Positions 1 to 8,121 are shown, counted from the stretch's first letter. The stretch: 26,824 nucleotides of DNA from JBOFCO01 sp051646105 (GCA_051646105.1 JBOFCO010000027.1:1-26824), one strand, 5' to 3'. The notes: generated from the letters alone by a model not told the origin. Program-made: numbers and translations.

Positions 1-1
1 C

Positions 2-1513
2 ACCCTGAAGGGCGACGGAATAGAAACCTACGCCCCGCTTTTCACCTTTTTCGGCTTTCGCTACGCCCGCGTCACACTGACGGGCGGCGCACAACTGGTG
101 TCAATCCAGCAGGTCCCGGTGACCTCTGTCCCGGTGCAGGCCGGCGGCTTCACCTGCGGCGTGCCATCCGTCAACCGGCTGGTCCTGAACACCATATGGT
201 CGCAACGGTCGAACTTCATCGAGGTTCCGACGGACTGTCCGCAGCGGGATGAGCGGCTTGGCTGGACGGGCGACGCACAGGTGTTTGCCGGTACTGCCTG
301 CTGGCTGGCGGATTGCGAGGCGTTCCTGAAGAAGTTTCTGCGCGACGTGCGCCATGACCAGCGGCCAGACGGGGCGGTGCCGCATTTCTCTCCTGACCCG
401 ACGCGGCTGCATCCGATCGACGGCCGTGGCGACTGGGCGGGCTCGACGGGCTGGGGCGATGCCATCGTGATCATCCCCTGGCAGCTTTACCTGCACTACG
501 GCGATACCGGTGTGCTGGCCGAAAACTTTCCCGCCATGCTGAAATGGCTGGACTACCTATGGGCCATTTCTGACGGGCCCGTCGTGCGGCCTTCGGCAAC
601 ATGGGGTGGCCGTGGGTTCACATTCGGGGACTGGCTTCAGCCGGTGGGCGACAACCGCAAGCCCCGGCCCACCGTCGCCGACGATTGCGCGGCGACATTG
701 TATCACTTCATCTCGACCGACCTTGCTGCGAAGATTGCGGGGCTGATTGGCGAGGACGCGCAGGCAAAGGCCCTGCATGATCGGGCCGAGGCGATCCGCG
801 CGGCGTTCAAGCACGAATTCTTTGCCCCGTCGGGCCGGATCGCGCACAACGACCAGACTTCATGGAGCCTTGCGTTTCTGTACGGCCTCGTGCCGCAGGA
901 GCACTACGAAGCCGGAAAGGCCTATTTCCGCCGAGTGGTAGAGGAAGCCGACGGGCTGATCGGGACAGGCTTCATCGGCACCCCTGCGCTGCTGCCGGCG
1001 CTGGCGCTGCACGGCATGACGGATCTTGCCGAAAAAATCTTCCTGAACCGCAAGGTGCCGGGCTGGCTCTATCAGGTCGATCAGGGCGCGACGAGCATCT
1101 GGGAACGCTGGGACGCCCAAGGCGAAGACGGCACAATCTACGAGCCGGGGATGAACAGCTTCAACCACTATGCCTATGGCGCGGTATGCCAATGGCTGTT
1201 CGAGGCGGTGGCAGGGGTTGCGCCAGCGGCGGAAAAGCCCGGCTTTGACGAGGTCATGCTCGACCCGCTGATCCTGCCTGCCCTTGCACCGGTCAGTGCC
1301 TGGCATGACTGCCGCCATGGCCGGATCGAAGCGGAGTGGTCGATCAGCGGCGACAGGGTCACCTATCGCGTAACCCTGCCCGAAGGCTGCGCGGGACGAC
1401 TGACCGTGAATCCGGCCCGACGCGAGATCACATTGGGCGGACAACCCGTCGCTGTGCCGGCCGGGGGGCTCAGCTTGCCGTCGGGCAAACATGAAATCAC
1501 GTTCCGTGTCTGA
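2..1513 (+). CDS. Alpha-L-rhamnosidase, GH78 family (5' end outside window)
   Basis: Hydrolyses terminal alpha-L-rhamnose from rhamnosides or pectin-derived oligosaccharides. The frame is open from base 2, so only the last 503 residues are present and the start lies upstream. Seen: a FTFFGFRYARV stretch typical of the domain before the catalytic barrel, then TDCPQRDERLGWTGDAQ. The Glu at 251-253 fits the GH78 general acid, and the Asp six residues before it also matches. In SIWERWD the Glu at 1103-1105 fits the general base, with His at 1166-1168 exactly 21 residues later, as in the Streptomyces avermitilis enzyme. A (alpha/alpha)6 barrel and a C-terminal beta domain are expected from the family. 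No export signal can be judged because the N-terminus is missing. The binding protein gene of an ABC importer starts 62 bases downstream, which suggests that imported rhamnosides are cleaved by this enzyme. Confidence 0.93.
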   Translation, partial: TLKGDGIETYAPLFTFFGFRYARVTLTGGAQLVSIQQVPVTSVPVQAGGFTCGVPSVNRLVLNTIWSQRSNFIEVPTDCPQRDERLGWTGDAQVFAGTACWLADCEAFLKKFLRDVRHDQRPDGAVPHFSPDPTRLHPIDGRGDWAGSTGWGDAIVIIPWQLYLHYGDTGVLAENFPAMLKWLDYLWAISDGPVVRPSATWGGRGFTFGDWLQPVGDNRKPRPTVADDCAATLYHFISTDLAAKIAGLIGEDAQAKALHDRAEAIRAAFKHEFFAPSGRIAHNDQTSWSLAFLYGLVPQEHYEAGKAYFRRVVEEADGLIGTGFIGTPALLPALALHGMTDLAEKIFLNRKVPGWLYQVDQGATSIWERWDAQGEDGTIYEPGMNSFNHYAYGAVCQWLFEAVAGVAPAAEKPGFDEVMLDPLILPALAPVSAWHDCRHGRIEAEWSISGDRVTYRVTLPEGCAGRLTVNPARREITLGGQPVAVPAGGLSLPSGKHEITFRV

Positions 1514-1575
1514 ACAACCACCAGGTGGAACCAACTACAGGGCTACTGCAACCATTCAGAGGAGGAGAATGACTG

Positions 1576-2844
1576 ATGAAACCGATCCAAAGCGCGGCTT
1601 TCCTTGCCGCATTCTGCCTTGTCGCCGGTATTGGCCGGGCGGAAACAGTATTGTCCGTCACCATTGACGGCAACGAACAAACGATCGCGATGATGGATGC
1701 GCTGACGGCGGCCTATACTGCGGCCAATCCGGACGTGACCTTCGAGGTCGAGAACCGTCCTGGCGGGGCCGAGGGCGACAACATGGTCAAGACCCGACTT
1801 GCCACCGGCGAGGCGGGCGACATTATGCAGTACAATTCCGGCTCGCTGTTCCAGGCGCTTAACCCGGTCGAACAACTGGCCGACCTGTCCGACATCCAGG
1901 GCAACGTGATCGACAGCTTCAAGCCGGTGGTCACCGCGACGGACGGCACGGTGCGCGGAATTCCCTTCGGATCGGCGATGGGCGGCGGCATCTACTACAA
2001 CAAGAAGATTTACGAGGAGCTTGGCCTGAGCGTTCCGAAAAGCTGGGCCGAGTTCATGGCCAACAACGAGAAGATCAAGGCGGCGGGCAAGGTTGCCGTG
2101 GCGCAGACCTATGGTGATACTTGGTCAAGCCAACTGTTCGTGCTGGCCGATTTCTTCAACGTGCAGGCGGCAGAGCCGAACTTTGCTGCCGATTACACGG
2201 CGAACAAGGCAAAGTACGGCACCTCTCCGGCGGCGATGGCGGGCTTCCAGTATCTGGAAGACGTGTTCAAGGCAGGATACCTTAACGAAGACTTCGGCGT
2301 CGCCAAGTTCGATGACGGCGTCCGCATGGTCGCGACCGGCGAAGCCGCGCATTACCCGATGCTGACCTTTGCCCTCGGCAACATGCAGCAGAACTTCCCT
2401 GAAAACGTGAACGACGTTGGCTTCTTTGCCCAGCCGGGGCCGGACGCGGCATCGAACGGGCTGACGGTATGGATGCCCGCGGCGCTGTACATTCCGGCGG
2501 CTTCACCGAATGTCGATGCGGCCAAGGCCTTCCTGTCCTTTGTCGCCACCGTCGAGGGCTGCAACATCATGATCGAGGCCGCAGGGGCCACCGGCCCCTA
2601 CCTGATCAAGGACTGTGCGCTTCCCGCCGACGTTCCGGCCTCGGTCGCGGACATGCTGCCCTATTTCCAGACCGAAGGCGCAACAGCCCCGGCGTTGGAA
2701 TTCCTGTCACCGATCAAGGGCCCGGCGCTGGAACAGATCACCGTCGAGGTCGGTTCCGGCATCCGCCCGGCTGCCGAAGCGGCGGCGCTGTATGATCAGG
2801 ATGTCGAAAAGCAGGCCAAGCAACTCGGTCTGCCCAACTGGTGA
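1576..2844 (+). CDS. Carbohydrate ABC transporter, periplasmic binding protein
   Basis: Extracellular solute-binding protein (SBP_bac_1 type) of a sugar importer, 422 residues, a normal length. It has a classic signal peptide: charged MK start, hydrophobic core to about residue 18, and a likely signal peptidase I site after GRA (about residue 22), giving a soluble periplasmic protein. The mature part opens with a beta strand (ETVLSVT) and includes the NNEKIKAAG region common in this family. The start is set by a strong ribosome site AGAGGAGGAG (1558-1567). An out-of-frame ATG at 1569 is too close to it. It follows the GH78 rhamnosidase and precedes two permeases and an ATPase, so the likely ligand is a rhamnose-containing oligosaccharide. 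That specificity is inferred from context only. Confidence 0.92.
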   Translation: MKPIQSAAFLAAFCLVAGIGRAETVLSVTIDGNEQTIAMMDALTAAYTAANPDVTFEVENRPGGAEGDNMVKTRLATGEAGDIMQYNSGSLFQALNPVEQLADLSDIQGNVIDSFKPVVTATDGTVRGIPFGSAMGGGIYYNKKIYEELGLSVPKSWAEFMANNEKIKAAGKVAVAQTYGDTWSSQLFVLADFFNVQAAEPNFAADYTANKAKYGTSPAAMAGFQYLEDVFKAGYLNEDFGVAKFDDGVRMVATGEAAHYPMLTFALGNMQQNFPENVNDVGFFAQPGPDAASNGLTVWMPAALYIPAASPNVDAAKAFLSFVATVEGCNIMIEAAGATGPYLIKDCALPADVPASVADMLPYFQTEGATAPALEFLSPIKGPALEQITVEVGSGIRPAAEAAALYDQDVEKQAKQLGLPNW

Positions 2845-2861
2845 TCCTCCCGCCAGTAGTG

Positions 2862-2893
2862 TCCCCGTCCGCCCGACCGGGCGGGGGCTTTTC
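2862..2893 (+). terminator. Attenuator-like hairpin after the binding protein gene
   Basis: CCGCCC (2869-2874), a GACC loop and GGGCGG (2879-2884) form a 6-bp GC stem. It is followed by three more G and then CTTTT at 2888-2892. It lies 24 bases after the binding protein stop and about 50 bases before the first permease. The T tract is short, so partial termination or 3' end protection of the binding protein message is more likely than full termination. That would match the usual excess of binding protein over membrane parts. Confidence 0.55.
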
Positions 2894-2943
2894 CTGCTAT
2901 ATCGGTTACACTCATCCCCGACCCGAACCTCGCGAATGGTCCC

Positions 2944-3810
2944 ATGATACCCCGCCGCCCGTCACCCTATCCCTACTGGTTCGTGCTGCCCGCGGCGGTG
3001 ATCTTCGTCACCCTGTTCATGGTGCCGACCGTGGCGAGCCTGTGGTTCAGCTTTACCCGTTGGGACCTGACCGAGGCGGAGTTCATCGGCTGGGACAACT
3101 ACCGCCAGTTCTTCAAGGAACCCTTCCTGATCCAGGGCATGATCAACACGCTGATCTATGCTGTTCTGACCTCTGCCACCAAGACGGTCTGCGGGCTTTT
3201 GCTGGCGGTTCTCCTGACCTCGGGCATCCTGTGGCAGAGCTTTCTGCGGTCGGTGGTGTTCTTCCCGGTGCTGGTATCGACCATCGGGGTCGGCATCACG
3301 TTTCAGGCGCTGATGCACCCCACAAAAGGGGTGATCAACCTGACGCTGGCGCAGATCGGCATCGACGGCCCGGCCTGGCTGTCCGACCCGGCTCTGGCGC
3401 TGTATTCGGTGGCCTTCATCGACCTTTGGAAAGGTGTGGGGCTGGCAACGCTGATCTTCATCGCGGGGCTGGCAGCGATCTCTCCCGACTATTACGAGGC
3501 GGCGCGGATCGATGGCGCCACCCGCACCCAGCAGTTCTGGCGGGTGACCGTGCCGTTGGTGCGGCCCGCAACCGTTACCGTCATCACCCTGTCATTGATC
3601 GGCGGTCTGCGCAGCTTTGACATCATCTGGGCCACGACCAAGGGTGGTCCCGGCTTTGCCTCGGATGTGCTGGCCAGTGTGATCTACAAGCAGTATCAGG
3701 CCGGGTTCTACGGCCTGTCCACCGCAGGGAACGTGATCCTGTTCCTGCTGATCGCACTTATCATCGTGCCGTTCACCTGGTGGATCAACCGTCGCGAGGT
3801 GGACCTGTGA
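2944..3810 (+). CDS. Sugar ABC transporter permease, MalF type
   Basis: Inner-membrane subunit of the carbohydrate importer, 288 residues, six predicted membrane segments (first about residues 10-32, last about 263-283). The conserved EAA loop that docks on the ATPase is clear at about residues 182-210 (YYEAARIDGATRTQQFWRVT). This size and the absence of a long periplasmic insert fit the short MalF/UgpA class. The ATG at 2944 has only a weak ribosome site. The gene lies between the binding protein gene and the second permease, whose GTG start overlaps this stop. Confidence 0.93.
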   Translation: MIPRRPSPYPYWFVLPAAVIFVTLFMVPTVASLWFSFTRWDLTEAEFIGWDNYRQFFKEPFLIQGMINTLIYAVLTSATKTVCGLLLAVLLTSGILWQSFLRSVVFFPVLVSTIGVGITFQALMHPTKGVINLTLAQIGIDGPAWLSDPALALYSVAFIDLWKGVGLATLIFIAGLAAISPDYYEAARIDGATRTQQFWRVTVPLVRPATVTVITLSLIGGLRSFDIIWATTKGGPGFASDVLASVIYKQYQAGFYGLSTAGNVILFLLIALIIVPFTWWINRREVDL

Positions 3811-4631
3811 CCCGTGGCCAGCGCAATACCGGCTTGATCGCCACCGCCGTCGCGGCCGTGGTCTTTGTGACGCCGTTTGTCTTCACTTTCCTTATGGCGG
3901 TGAAGACCAGGAAGGAGGCGTCGTTCCTGACTTTCAGCTGGCCCAGCGAGTGGCATTTCTGGTCCAATCTGGTCGAGGTGATCCAGGCCCGCAACTACAT
4001 GCTGCTGTTGGCCTATTTCAACTCTACCGTCATCACCGTCGGGGCTGTCACCCTGCTGATTGTATTCGGCGCGATGGTCGGTTACGTCCTGCAGCGCCGC
4101 CAGTCGGGCTGGAACAGGCTGATCTACGCGGGCGTGCTGACCGGGCTGATGGTTCCCCCCGCCGTGGTCCCGACGATCTGGGTTCTTCAGGGTCTCGGCA
4201 TCTTCAAGACCCTGCACGGGATGGTGTTGATCCAGGTCGCGTATGGCCTTTCCTTCTCGATACTTTTGTTTCGTAGCTTTATCGGAACGATCCCGCGCGA
4301 TCTTGATGAAGCCGCACTGATCGACGGCGCAAAACCCCTGCAGATCTTCTTCAAAGTCATCCTGCCGCTTTTGAAGCCCGTCACGGTGACGCTGATCGTT
4401 GTGCAATCCATCGCCATCTTCAACGACTTCACCAACCCGCTCTACTACCTGCCGGGCAAGGAGAATGTCACGGTCCAGTTGACGCTCTTCAATTTTCAAA
4501 GCCAGTTCCAAAGCCAGTTCAACCTCCTGTTCATGAACATCCTGCTGGTCACAATCCCGCCCCTGTTGGTGTTCGTCTTCTTCAACCGTCAGATCGTGGC
4601 CGGCATGACGGCCGGCGGTGTGAAAGGGTAG
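3807..4631 (+). CDS. Sugar ABC transporter permease, MalG type
   Basis: Second membrane subunit of the importer, 274 residues from the chosen start. The GTG at 3807 overlaps the upstream stop (GTGA, 3807-3810) and follows a GAGGTGG ribosome site, which suggests translational coupling. A GTG nine codons earlier (3780) is possible but would give a deeper overlap and an extra hydrophilic leader. The first membrane segment is about residues 10-32. The EAA loop (DLDEAALIDGAKPLQIFFKV) is at about residues 163-190. A repeated SQFQSQFQSQF stretch precedes the last membrane helix. It pairs with the MalF-type protein encoded just before it. Confidence 0.92.
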   Translation: MTRGQRNTGLIATAVAAVVFVTPFVFTFLMAVKTRKEASFLTFSWPSEWHFWSNLVEVIQARNYMLLLAYFNSTVITVGAVTLLIVFGAMVGYVLQRRQSGWNRLIYAGVLTGLMVPPAVVPTIWVLQGLGIFKTLHGMVLIQVAYGLSFSILLFRSFIGTIPRDLDEAALIDGAKPLQIFFKVILPLLKPVTVTLIVVQSIAIFNDFTNPLYYLPGKENVTVQLTLFNFQSQFQSQFNLLFMNILLVTIPPLLVFVFFNRQIVAGMTAGGVKG

Positions 4632-4635
4632 CGAC

Positions 4636-5610
4636 ATGACTTCGGTCAACCTGAAGAACCTAACCAAAAGCTTCGGTGCCCTGGATGTGATCAAGGGCGT
4701 TAACCTGACGATCAACCCGGGCGAGTTCTGTGTCTTCGTGGGGCCGTCCGGCTGTGGCAAATCCACGCTGCTGCGTCTGATCTCGGGGTTGGAAGAAGCG
4801 ACGTCGGGCGTAATCGAGATTGGCGGGATCGATGTAACCCATGCGGAACCGTCGGCCCGAGGCATCGCCATGGTGTTCCAGAGTTATGCACTGTATCCGC
4901 ACCTGACCGTCCGGGAAAACATCGGCTTCGGCCTGTCGCTGGCGAAGCTGCCCAAGGACCAGATCAAGGCCAAGGTCGACGCCGCCGCCGATGCCTTGCA
5001 GCTGACGCATCTGCTGGATCGAAAGCCAAAGGCGCTGTCGGGCGGACAGCGGCAGCGCGTGGCCATCGGGCGTGCCATCGTCCGCGATCCGAAAGTGTTC
5101 CTGTTCGACGAGCCGCTTTCGAACCTGGATGCAGCCCTCCGCTCCCAGATGCGGATCGAGCTTTCGGACCTGCACCGCAAGCTGGGCGCCACGATGATCT
5201 ATGTCACCCATGATCAGGTAGAGGCGATGACGATGGCCGACAAGATCGTCGTGCTGAACGCCGGACGCATCGAACAGGTCGGCAGCCCGATGGAGCTGTA
5301 TAACGCCCCTGTCTCACCCTTCGTTGCGGGCTTTATCGGCAGCCCGAAGATGAACCTTTATGACGGTGAAGCCACCGGGGAGGACTGCAAGACCTATGGT
5401 ATCCGTCCGGAGCATCTGCGGCTGACGGATGACAATCCGCGCTGGACCGGCGTGGTGCGCCATGTCGAACGCCTGGGGGCGGATACGGTGATTTACCTCG
5501 ACATTCCGGACCTTGGCGAAATGGTCGTGCGCACCGACGGCGACGCCAATCCCGTCAATGGCGCCACCTTGGGTGTCAGCCCGGTCGAGGGGCGCGAATT
5601 CCGCTACTGA
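4636..5610 (+). CDS. ugpC: Sugar ABC transporter ATP-binding protein, MalK/UgpC type
   Basis: Cytoplasmic ATPase that powers the rhamnoside-type importer. Seen: Walker A GPSGCGKST (36-44), Q-loop Gln82, signature LSGGQ (134-138), Walker B VFLFDEP (154-160) and the switch His192 in YVTHDQVEAM. After residue 230 a compact OB-fold (TOBE/MOBE) region carries the family motif YGIRPEHL. At 324 residues it is shorter than the usual 350-370 of MalK/UgpC. The C-terminal OB repeat ends early at GREFRY, so regulatory contacts may be reduced. The start is 4 bases after the permease stop. The gene symbol denotes the family and does not imply glycerol-3-phosphate as substrate. Confidence 0.92.
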   Translation: MTSVNLKNLTKSFGALDVIKGVNLTINPGEFCVFVGPSGCGKSTLLRLISGLEEATSGVIEIGGIDVTHAEPSARGIAMVFQSYALYPHLTVRENIGFGLSLAKLPKDQIKAKVDAAADALQLTHLLDRKPKALSGGQRQRVAIGRAIVRDPKVFLFDEPLSNLDAALRSQMRIELSDLHRKLGATMIYVTHDQVEAMTMADKIVVLNAGRIEQVGSPMELYNAPVSPFVAGFIGSPKMNLYDGEATGEDCKTYGIRPEHLRLTDDNPRWTGVVRHVERLGADTVIYLDIPDLGEMVVRTDGDANPVNGATLGVSPVEGREFRY

Positions 5611-5674
5611 GAGGCGTGGGTGCAGCACATGTCCATGGGTCTGATGTTTCAACCATGGCGTCCCAATTCCTCGA

Positions 5675-6045
5675 CTACAGTTCTATCCGCATACCGTCAT
5701 GCCCGATATGGCATATACCGTTCCAATAAGGGGCCACACTGTCCTGCCAATGCTGCTTGGTGAATGCAGGAACATCTGACGGGATCAGGTGATGCAGCGC
5801 CAGCGCCTTTACCCCCGCCGCACTCGCGATACGGGCGGCATCGGCGGCAAGGGTATGGGCGCGCAGCCAGTGCTTCATCAGCCTGTCGTCACCGTTGCCG
5901 ATCCGGGCCAGAAGTGCGGGCAGCGCCTCACCCAGCATCGCCTCGTGAATCAGAAGATCACCCCCGCGCGCGAACCCGGCACGTTCCTGCAAGTGGCCGT
6001 GTCGCCGGAAAACACCACGGCTTTGCCATCCCTGCCGCAGATAGT
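5675..6045 (-). pseudogene. MBL-fold metallo-hydrolase remnant (3' end, frameshifted)
   Basis: About 105 C-terminal codons are open at 5675-5992 and read RGGDLLIHEAMLG, then LALHHLIPSD, then SVAPYWNGICHIGHDG. These are typical of the RNase Z/arylsulfatase-like MBL hydrolases. The preceding family motif KAVVFSGDTA is present at about 5998-6027 but in another frame; one base appears to be missing near 5990-5998. Upstream of about 6045 the homology stops and an in-frame TAG follows. The N-terminal half with the HxHxDH metal site is gone. This is a dead gene end rather than a small gene. An in-frame start after the shift could still yield a useless fragment. Confidence 0.75.
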
Positions 6046-6061
6046 GTTGACCTGCTGCTAC

Positions 6062-6232
6062 GATCTAGTTGATCTGGGTGGCTGGCATCCGCTTCCGGAG
6101 GCGTTCCGCGACCGCCCGGCCAATGTGCGGCTGGTGGAACTGGACGCACACATCAACGATCCTGTCTTTTGCGAAGCGGCTCTGACGCAGGTGGATGAGT
6201 GGATTGCAATCGGCGTGCTGCCGAAGGCATAA
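6062..6232 (+). pseudogene. Short C-terminal gene fragment, possibly Tm-1-like (UPF0261)
   Basis: From 6062 the plus strand reads DLVDLGGWHPLPEAF, then VRLVELDAHINDPVF and CEAALTQVDEWI before a TAA at 6230-6232. The HINDP motif close to a C-terminus recalls Tm-1-like (UPF0261) proteins. The upstream continuation of this frame is only the antisense of the MBL remnant, so no start or N-terminal domain exists. The two remnants meet tail to tail at about 6045-6062, which looks like a deletion joint. The family name is a recollection from a short motif and is uncertain. Confidence 0.4.
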
Positions 6233-6237
6233 GCCCG

Positions 6238-6720
6238 CTATACCGGCAGGCCCGTATCTGCCTTCGGCTGGTCCATCACGATCTGGCTTTGCACCCGCGC
6301 CACCGCCGGATGCGGCAACAGGCGATGGTGGATCAGCGTGTTCAGCGCGGGCAGATCGGCGCACCAGACCCGCAGCAGATAGTCCGCCTCCCCGGTCAGG
6401 GTCCAGCAGGCCACAACCGCGGGCAGGGTGGAAATCAGGCTCATGAAGGATCGCGCGTTTTCCGAATTGTGCGCGGCCATCTGCACTTGGACGAAAGCCT
6501 GCACCGTCAGGCCAAGCCTGACCGGATCAAGCCGCGCGCGATAGCCAGTGATGACCCCGTCCGCTTCCAGCCGCTGCCTCCGCCGTGCGGCCTGGCTTGG
6601 CGACAGGTTCAAAAGATCGCCCAGTTCCTGCGCGGTTATGTCGGCATGGCGCTGGACCTCTGCCAGCAGGCGGGAATCTAGGGGATCCATCATGCGGGAT
6701 TTTTGAATCATATCCGTCAT
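6238..6720 (-). CDS. Lrp/AsnC family transcriptional regulator
   Basis: DNA-binding regulator of 160 residues, the normal length. The N-terminal helix-turn-helix spans about residues 12-60 (DPLDSRLLAEVQ, then ITAQELGDLLNLSPSQAARR). The C-terminal RAM ligand-binding domain spans about 70-150 (TGEADYLLRVW is its hallmark). The start is uncertain: ATG codons at 6720, 6711, 6693 and 6690 are in frame, and none has a strong ribosome site. It is transcribed away from hpd across a 109-base gap that holds a perfect inverted repeat. The likely job is control of hpd by an aromatic amino acid or keto acid. The ligand is not shown by sequence. Confidence 0.93.
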   Translation of the reverse strand: MTDMIQKSRMMDPLDSRLLAEVQRHADITAQELGDLLNLSPSQAARRRQRLEADGVITGYRARLDPVRLGLTVQAFVQVQMAAHNSENARSFMSLISTLPAVVACWTLTGEADYLLRVWCADLPALNTLIHHRLLPHPAVARVQSQIVMDQPKADTGLPV

Positions 6721-6721
6721 T

Positions 6722-6740
6722 CGTGCAATAAATTTGCACG
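6722..6740. promoter_or_regulatory. Perfect inverted repeat, likely AsnC/Lrp operator between regulator and hpd
   Basis: CGTGCAA (6722-6728), spacer TAAAT, TTGCACG (6734-6740): 7-bp arms without mismatch. It ends two bases before the longest start of the regulator and about 90 bases before hpd. A matching half-site GTGCAA occurs at 6780-6785. AsnC/Lrp proteins often bind such AT-centred repeats and repress their own gene. No convincing -35/-10 pair for hpd could be assigned. Confidence 0.6.
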
Positions 6741-6829
6741 ATCATGGTCAATATTTCCAAAAAACGCGCGCAATCGCCAGTGCAACGATGAGAAGATGAG
6801 TCCCATATCCGCCTTATCAGGAGACGCCG

Positions 6830-7924
6830 ATGGGCCCCTTTCCACATGACGCGCCGCGCGCCACGATCAGCGCCGACAATCCCGCCGGAACCGACGGGTT
6901 CGAGTTTGTGGAATTCGCCCATCCCGAACCGGAAAAGCTGCGCGACCTGTTCCGGCGCATGGGCTATGTGCTGACTGCGCGCCACCGCAGCCGCGCCATC
7001 GAACTGTGGCAGCAGGGCGACATCACCTATGTGCTGAACGACGAACCGGGCAGCCACGCCCGCCGGTTTGTAGATGAACACGGCCCCTGCGCGCCGTCGA
7101 TGTGCTGGCGCGTGGTCGATGCGGCCCATGCCTTTGCTCATGCGGTGAAAATGGGGGCGACACCCTATGGAGGGCCGGGCAAGGCGCTCGACCTGCCCGC
7201 CATCGTGGGCATCGGCGGATCGCTGATCTATTTCACCGACCGTTATGGCAGCACCAATCCCTACGATGCCGAATTCGACTGGATCGCGCCTGCAAAACCG
7301 GCAGGCGTGGGCTTCCACTACCTCGACCACCTCACGCACAATGTCCACAGGGGCAACATGGACAAGTGGTTCGATTTCTATGGCAACCTGTTCAATTTCC
7401 GCCAGATCCGGTTCTTTGACATTGCGGGTAAATACACAGGCCTGTTCAGCCGCGCCCTGACCAGCCCTTGCGGGCGCATCCGTATCCCGATCAACGAAGA
7501 CCGTGGCGAAACGGGGCAGATCGTCGAATACCTGAAACGCTACAAGGGAGAGGGCATCCAGCACATCGCCGTCGGCACTGATGACATCTATGCCGCCACG
7601 GACGAGATTGCCACGCGCGGGCTGGCCTTCATGCCGAAGCCGCCGATGTCGTATTATGAGGCGTCGAAGACCCGCGTGCATGACCATGAGGAGCCGCTGG
7701 ACCGGATGGCGAAGCACGGCATCCTGATCGACGGCGAGGGCGTGGTGGACGGCGGCGAAACCCGTATTCTGCTTCAGATATTCTCGAAAACCGTTATCGG
7801 GCCGATCTTTTTCGAGTTCATCCAGCGCAAGGGCGACGACGGCTTTGGCGAGGGCAACTTCAAGGCGCTGTTCGAGTCGATCGAACAGGACCAGATCGCG
7901 CGCGGAGTGCTGAAGGCAGGCTAG
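6830..7924 (+). CDS. hppD: 4-hydroxyphenylpyruvate dioxygenase
   Basis: Fe(II) enzyme that converts 4-hydroxyphenylpyruvate to homogentisate, the committing step of tyrosine breakdown. Length 364 residues, as expected. The two-domain VOC fold is seen, with the iron ligands in the C-terminal half: His167 in LDHLTHNV, His245 in GIQHIAV and Glu329 in IFFEFIQRKG. The spacings of 78 and 84 residues resemble the Pseudomonas enzyme. The C-terminal gate helix GFGEGNFKALFESIE is intact. The start has an AGGAGA ribosome site at 6819-6824. It is divergent from the AsnC/Lrp gene and convergent with the DUF2783 gene, with which it shares the four bases CTAG at its stop. Confidence 0.97.
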   Translation: MGPFPHDAPRATISADNPAGTDGFEFVEFAHPEPEKLRDLFRRMGYVLTARHRSRAIELWQQGDITYVLNDEPGSHARRFVDEHGPCAPSMCWRVVDAAHAFAHAVKMGATPYGGPGKALDLPAIVGIGGSLIYFTDRYGSTNPYDAEFDWIAPAKPAGVGFHYLDHLTHNVHRGNMDKWFDFYGNLFNFRQIRFFDIAGKYTGLFSRALTSPCGRIRIPINEDRGETGQIVEYLKRYKGEGIQHIAVGTDDIYAATDEIATRGLAFMPKPPMSYYEASKTRVHDHEEPLDRMAKHGILIDGEGVVDGGETRILLQIFSKTVIGPIFFEFIQRKGDDGFGEGNFKALFESIEQDQIARGVLKAG

Positions 7925-8118
7925 GACGAATGCGGCGACGGGCGGGCGAGGCGCAGCGCCTCGGCCAGCACGGCGTCGTCGCCGATGTGGTTCATCAGGA
8001 TCAGCACCAGCCGCGCGTTCATCGCGTGGCTTTCATTCTCGGCCAGCCCTTCATGTGCTGCGATCAGCCTTGCATAGGCCTCATCCGGTTTCGGCAGGTT
8101 CGGGGTGGTGACGAGCAT
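7921..8118 (-). CDS. DUF2783 small protein, candidate coupling partner of the FAD hydroxylase
   Basis: A 65-residue acidic-helical protein with the DUF2783 pattern (TPNLPKPDEAYARLIAAHEG, then SHAMNARLVLILMNHIGDD). It has no signal peptide or membrane segment. It starts 3 bases after the stop of the FAD hydroxylase gene with GGAG at a good distance, so the two are surely co-translated. Its size (about 7 kDa) and its place beside an FAD aromatic hydroxylase and homogentisate genes match MhaB, the 6.3-kDa coupling protein of Pseudomonas putida 3-hydroxyphenylacetate hydroxylase. Homology to MhaB was not tested, so this role is inference. Its stop codon shares CTAG (7921-7924) with the hpd stop on the other strand. 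Confidence 0.88.
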   Translation of the reverse strand: MLVTTPNLPKPDEAYARLIAAHEGLAENESHAMNARLVLILMNHIGDDAVLAEALRLARPSPHSS

Positions 8119-8121
8119 CCT

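Noticed and set aside
3708..4871. 387-codon open frame on the minus strand across both the permease and ATPase genes
   Set aside because: It is antisense to well-supported permease and ATPase genes, its product is low-complexity and Arg/Gln/Asp-rich without a recognisable domain, and long antisense frames are common at this GC content.
6527..7717. 396-codon minus-strand open frame opposite hpd
   Set aside because: It is the antisense of an intact dioxygenase with all iron ligands. The frame has no domain and spans the regulatory gap.
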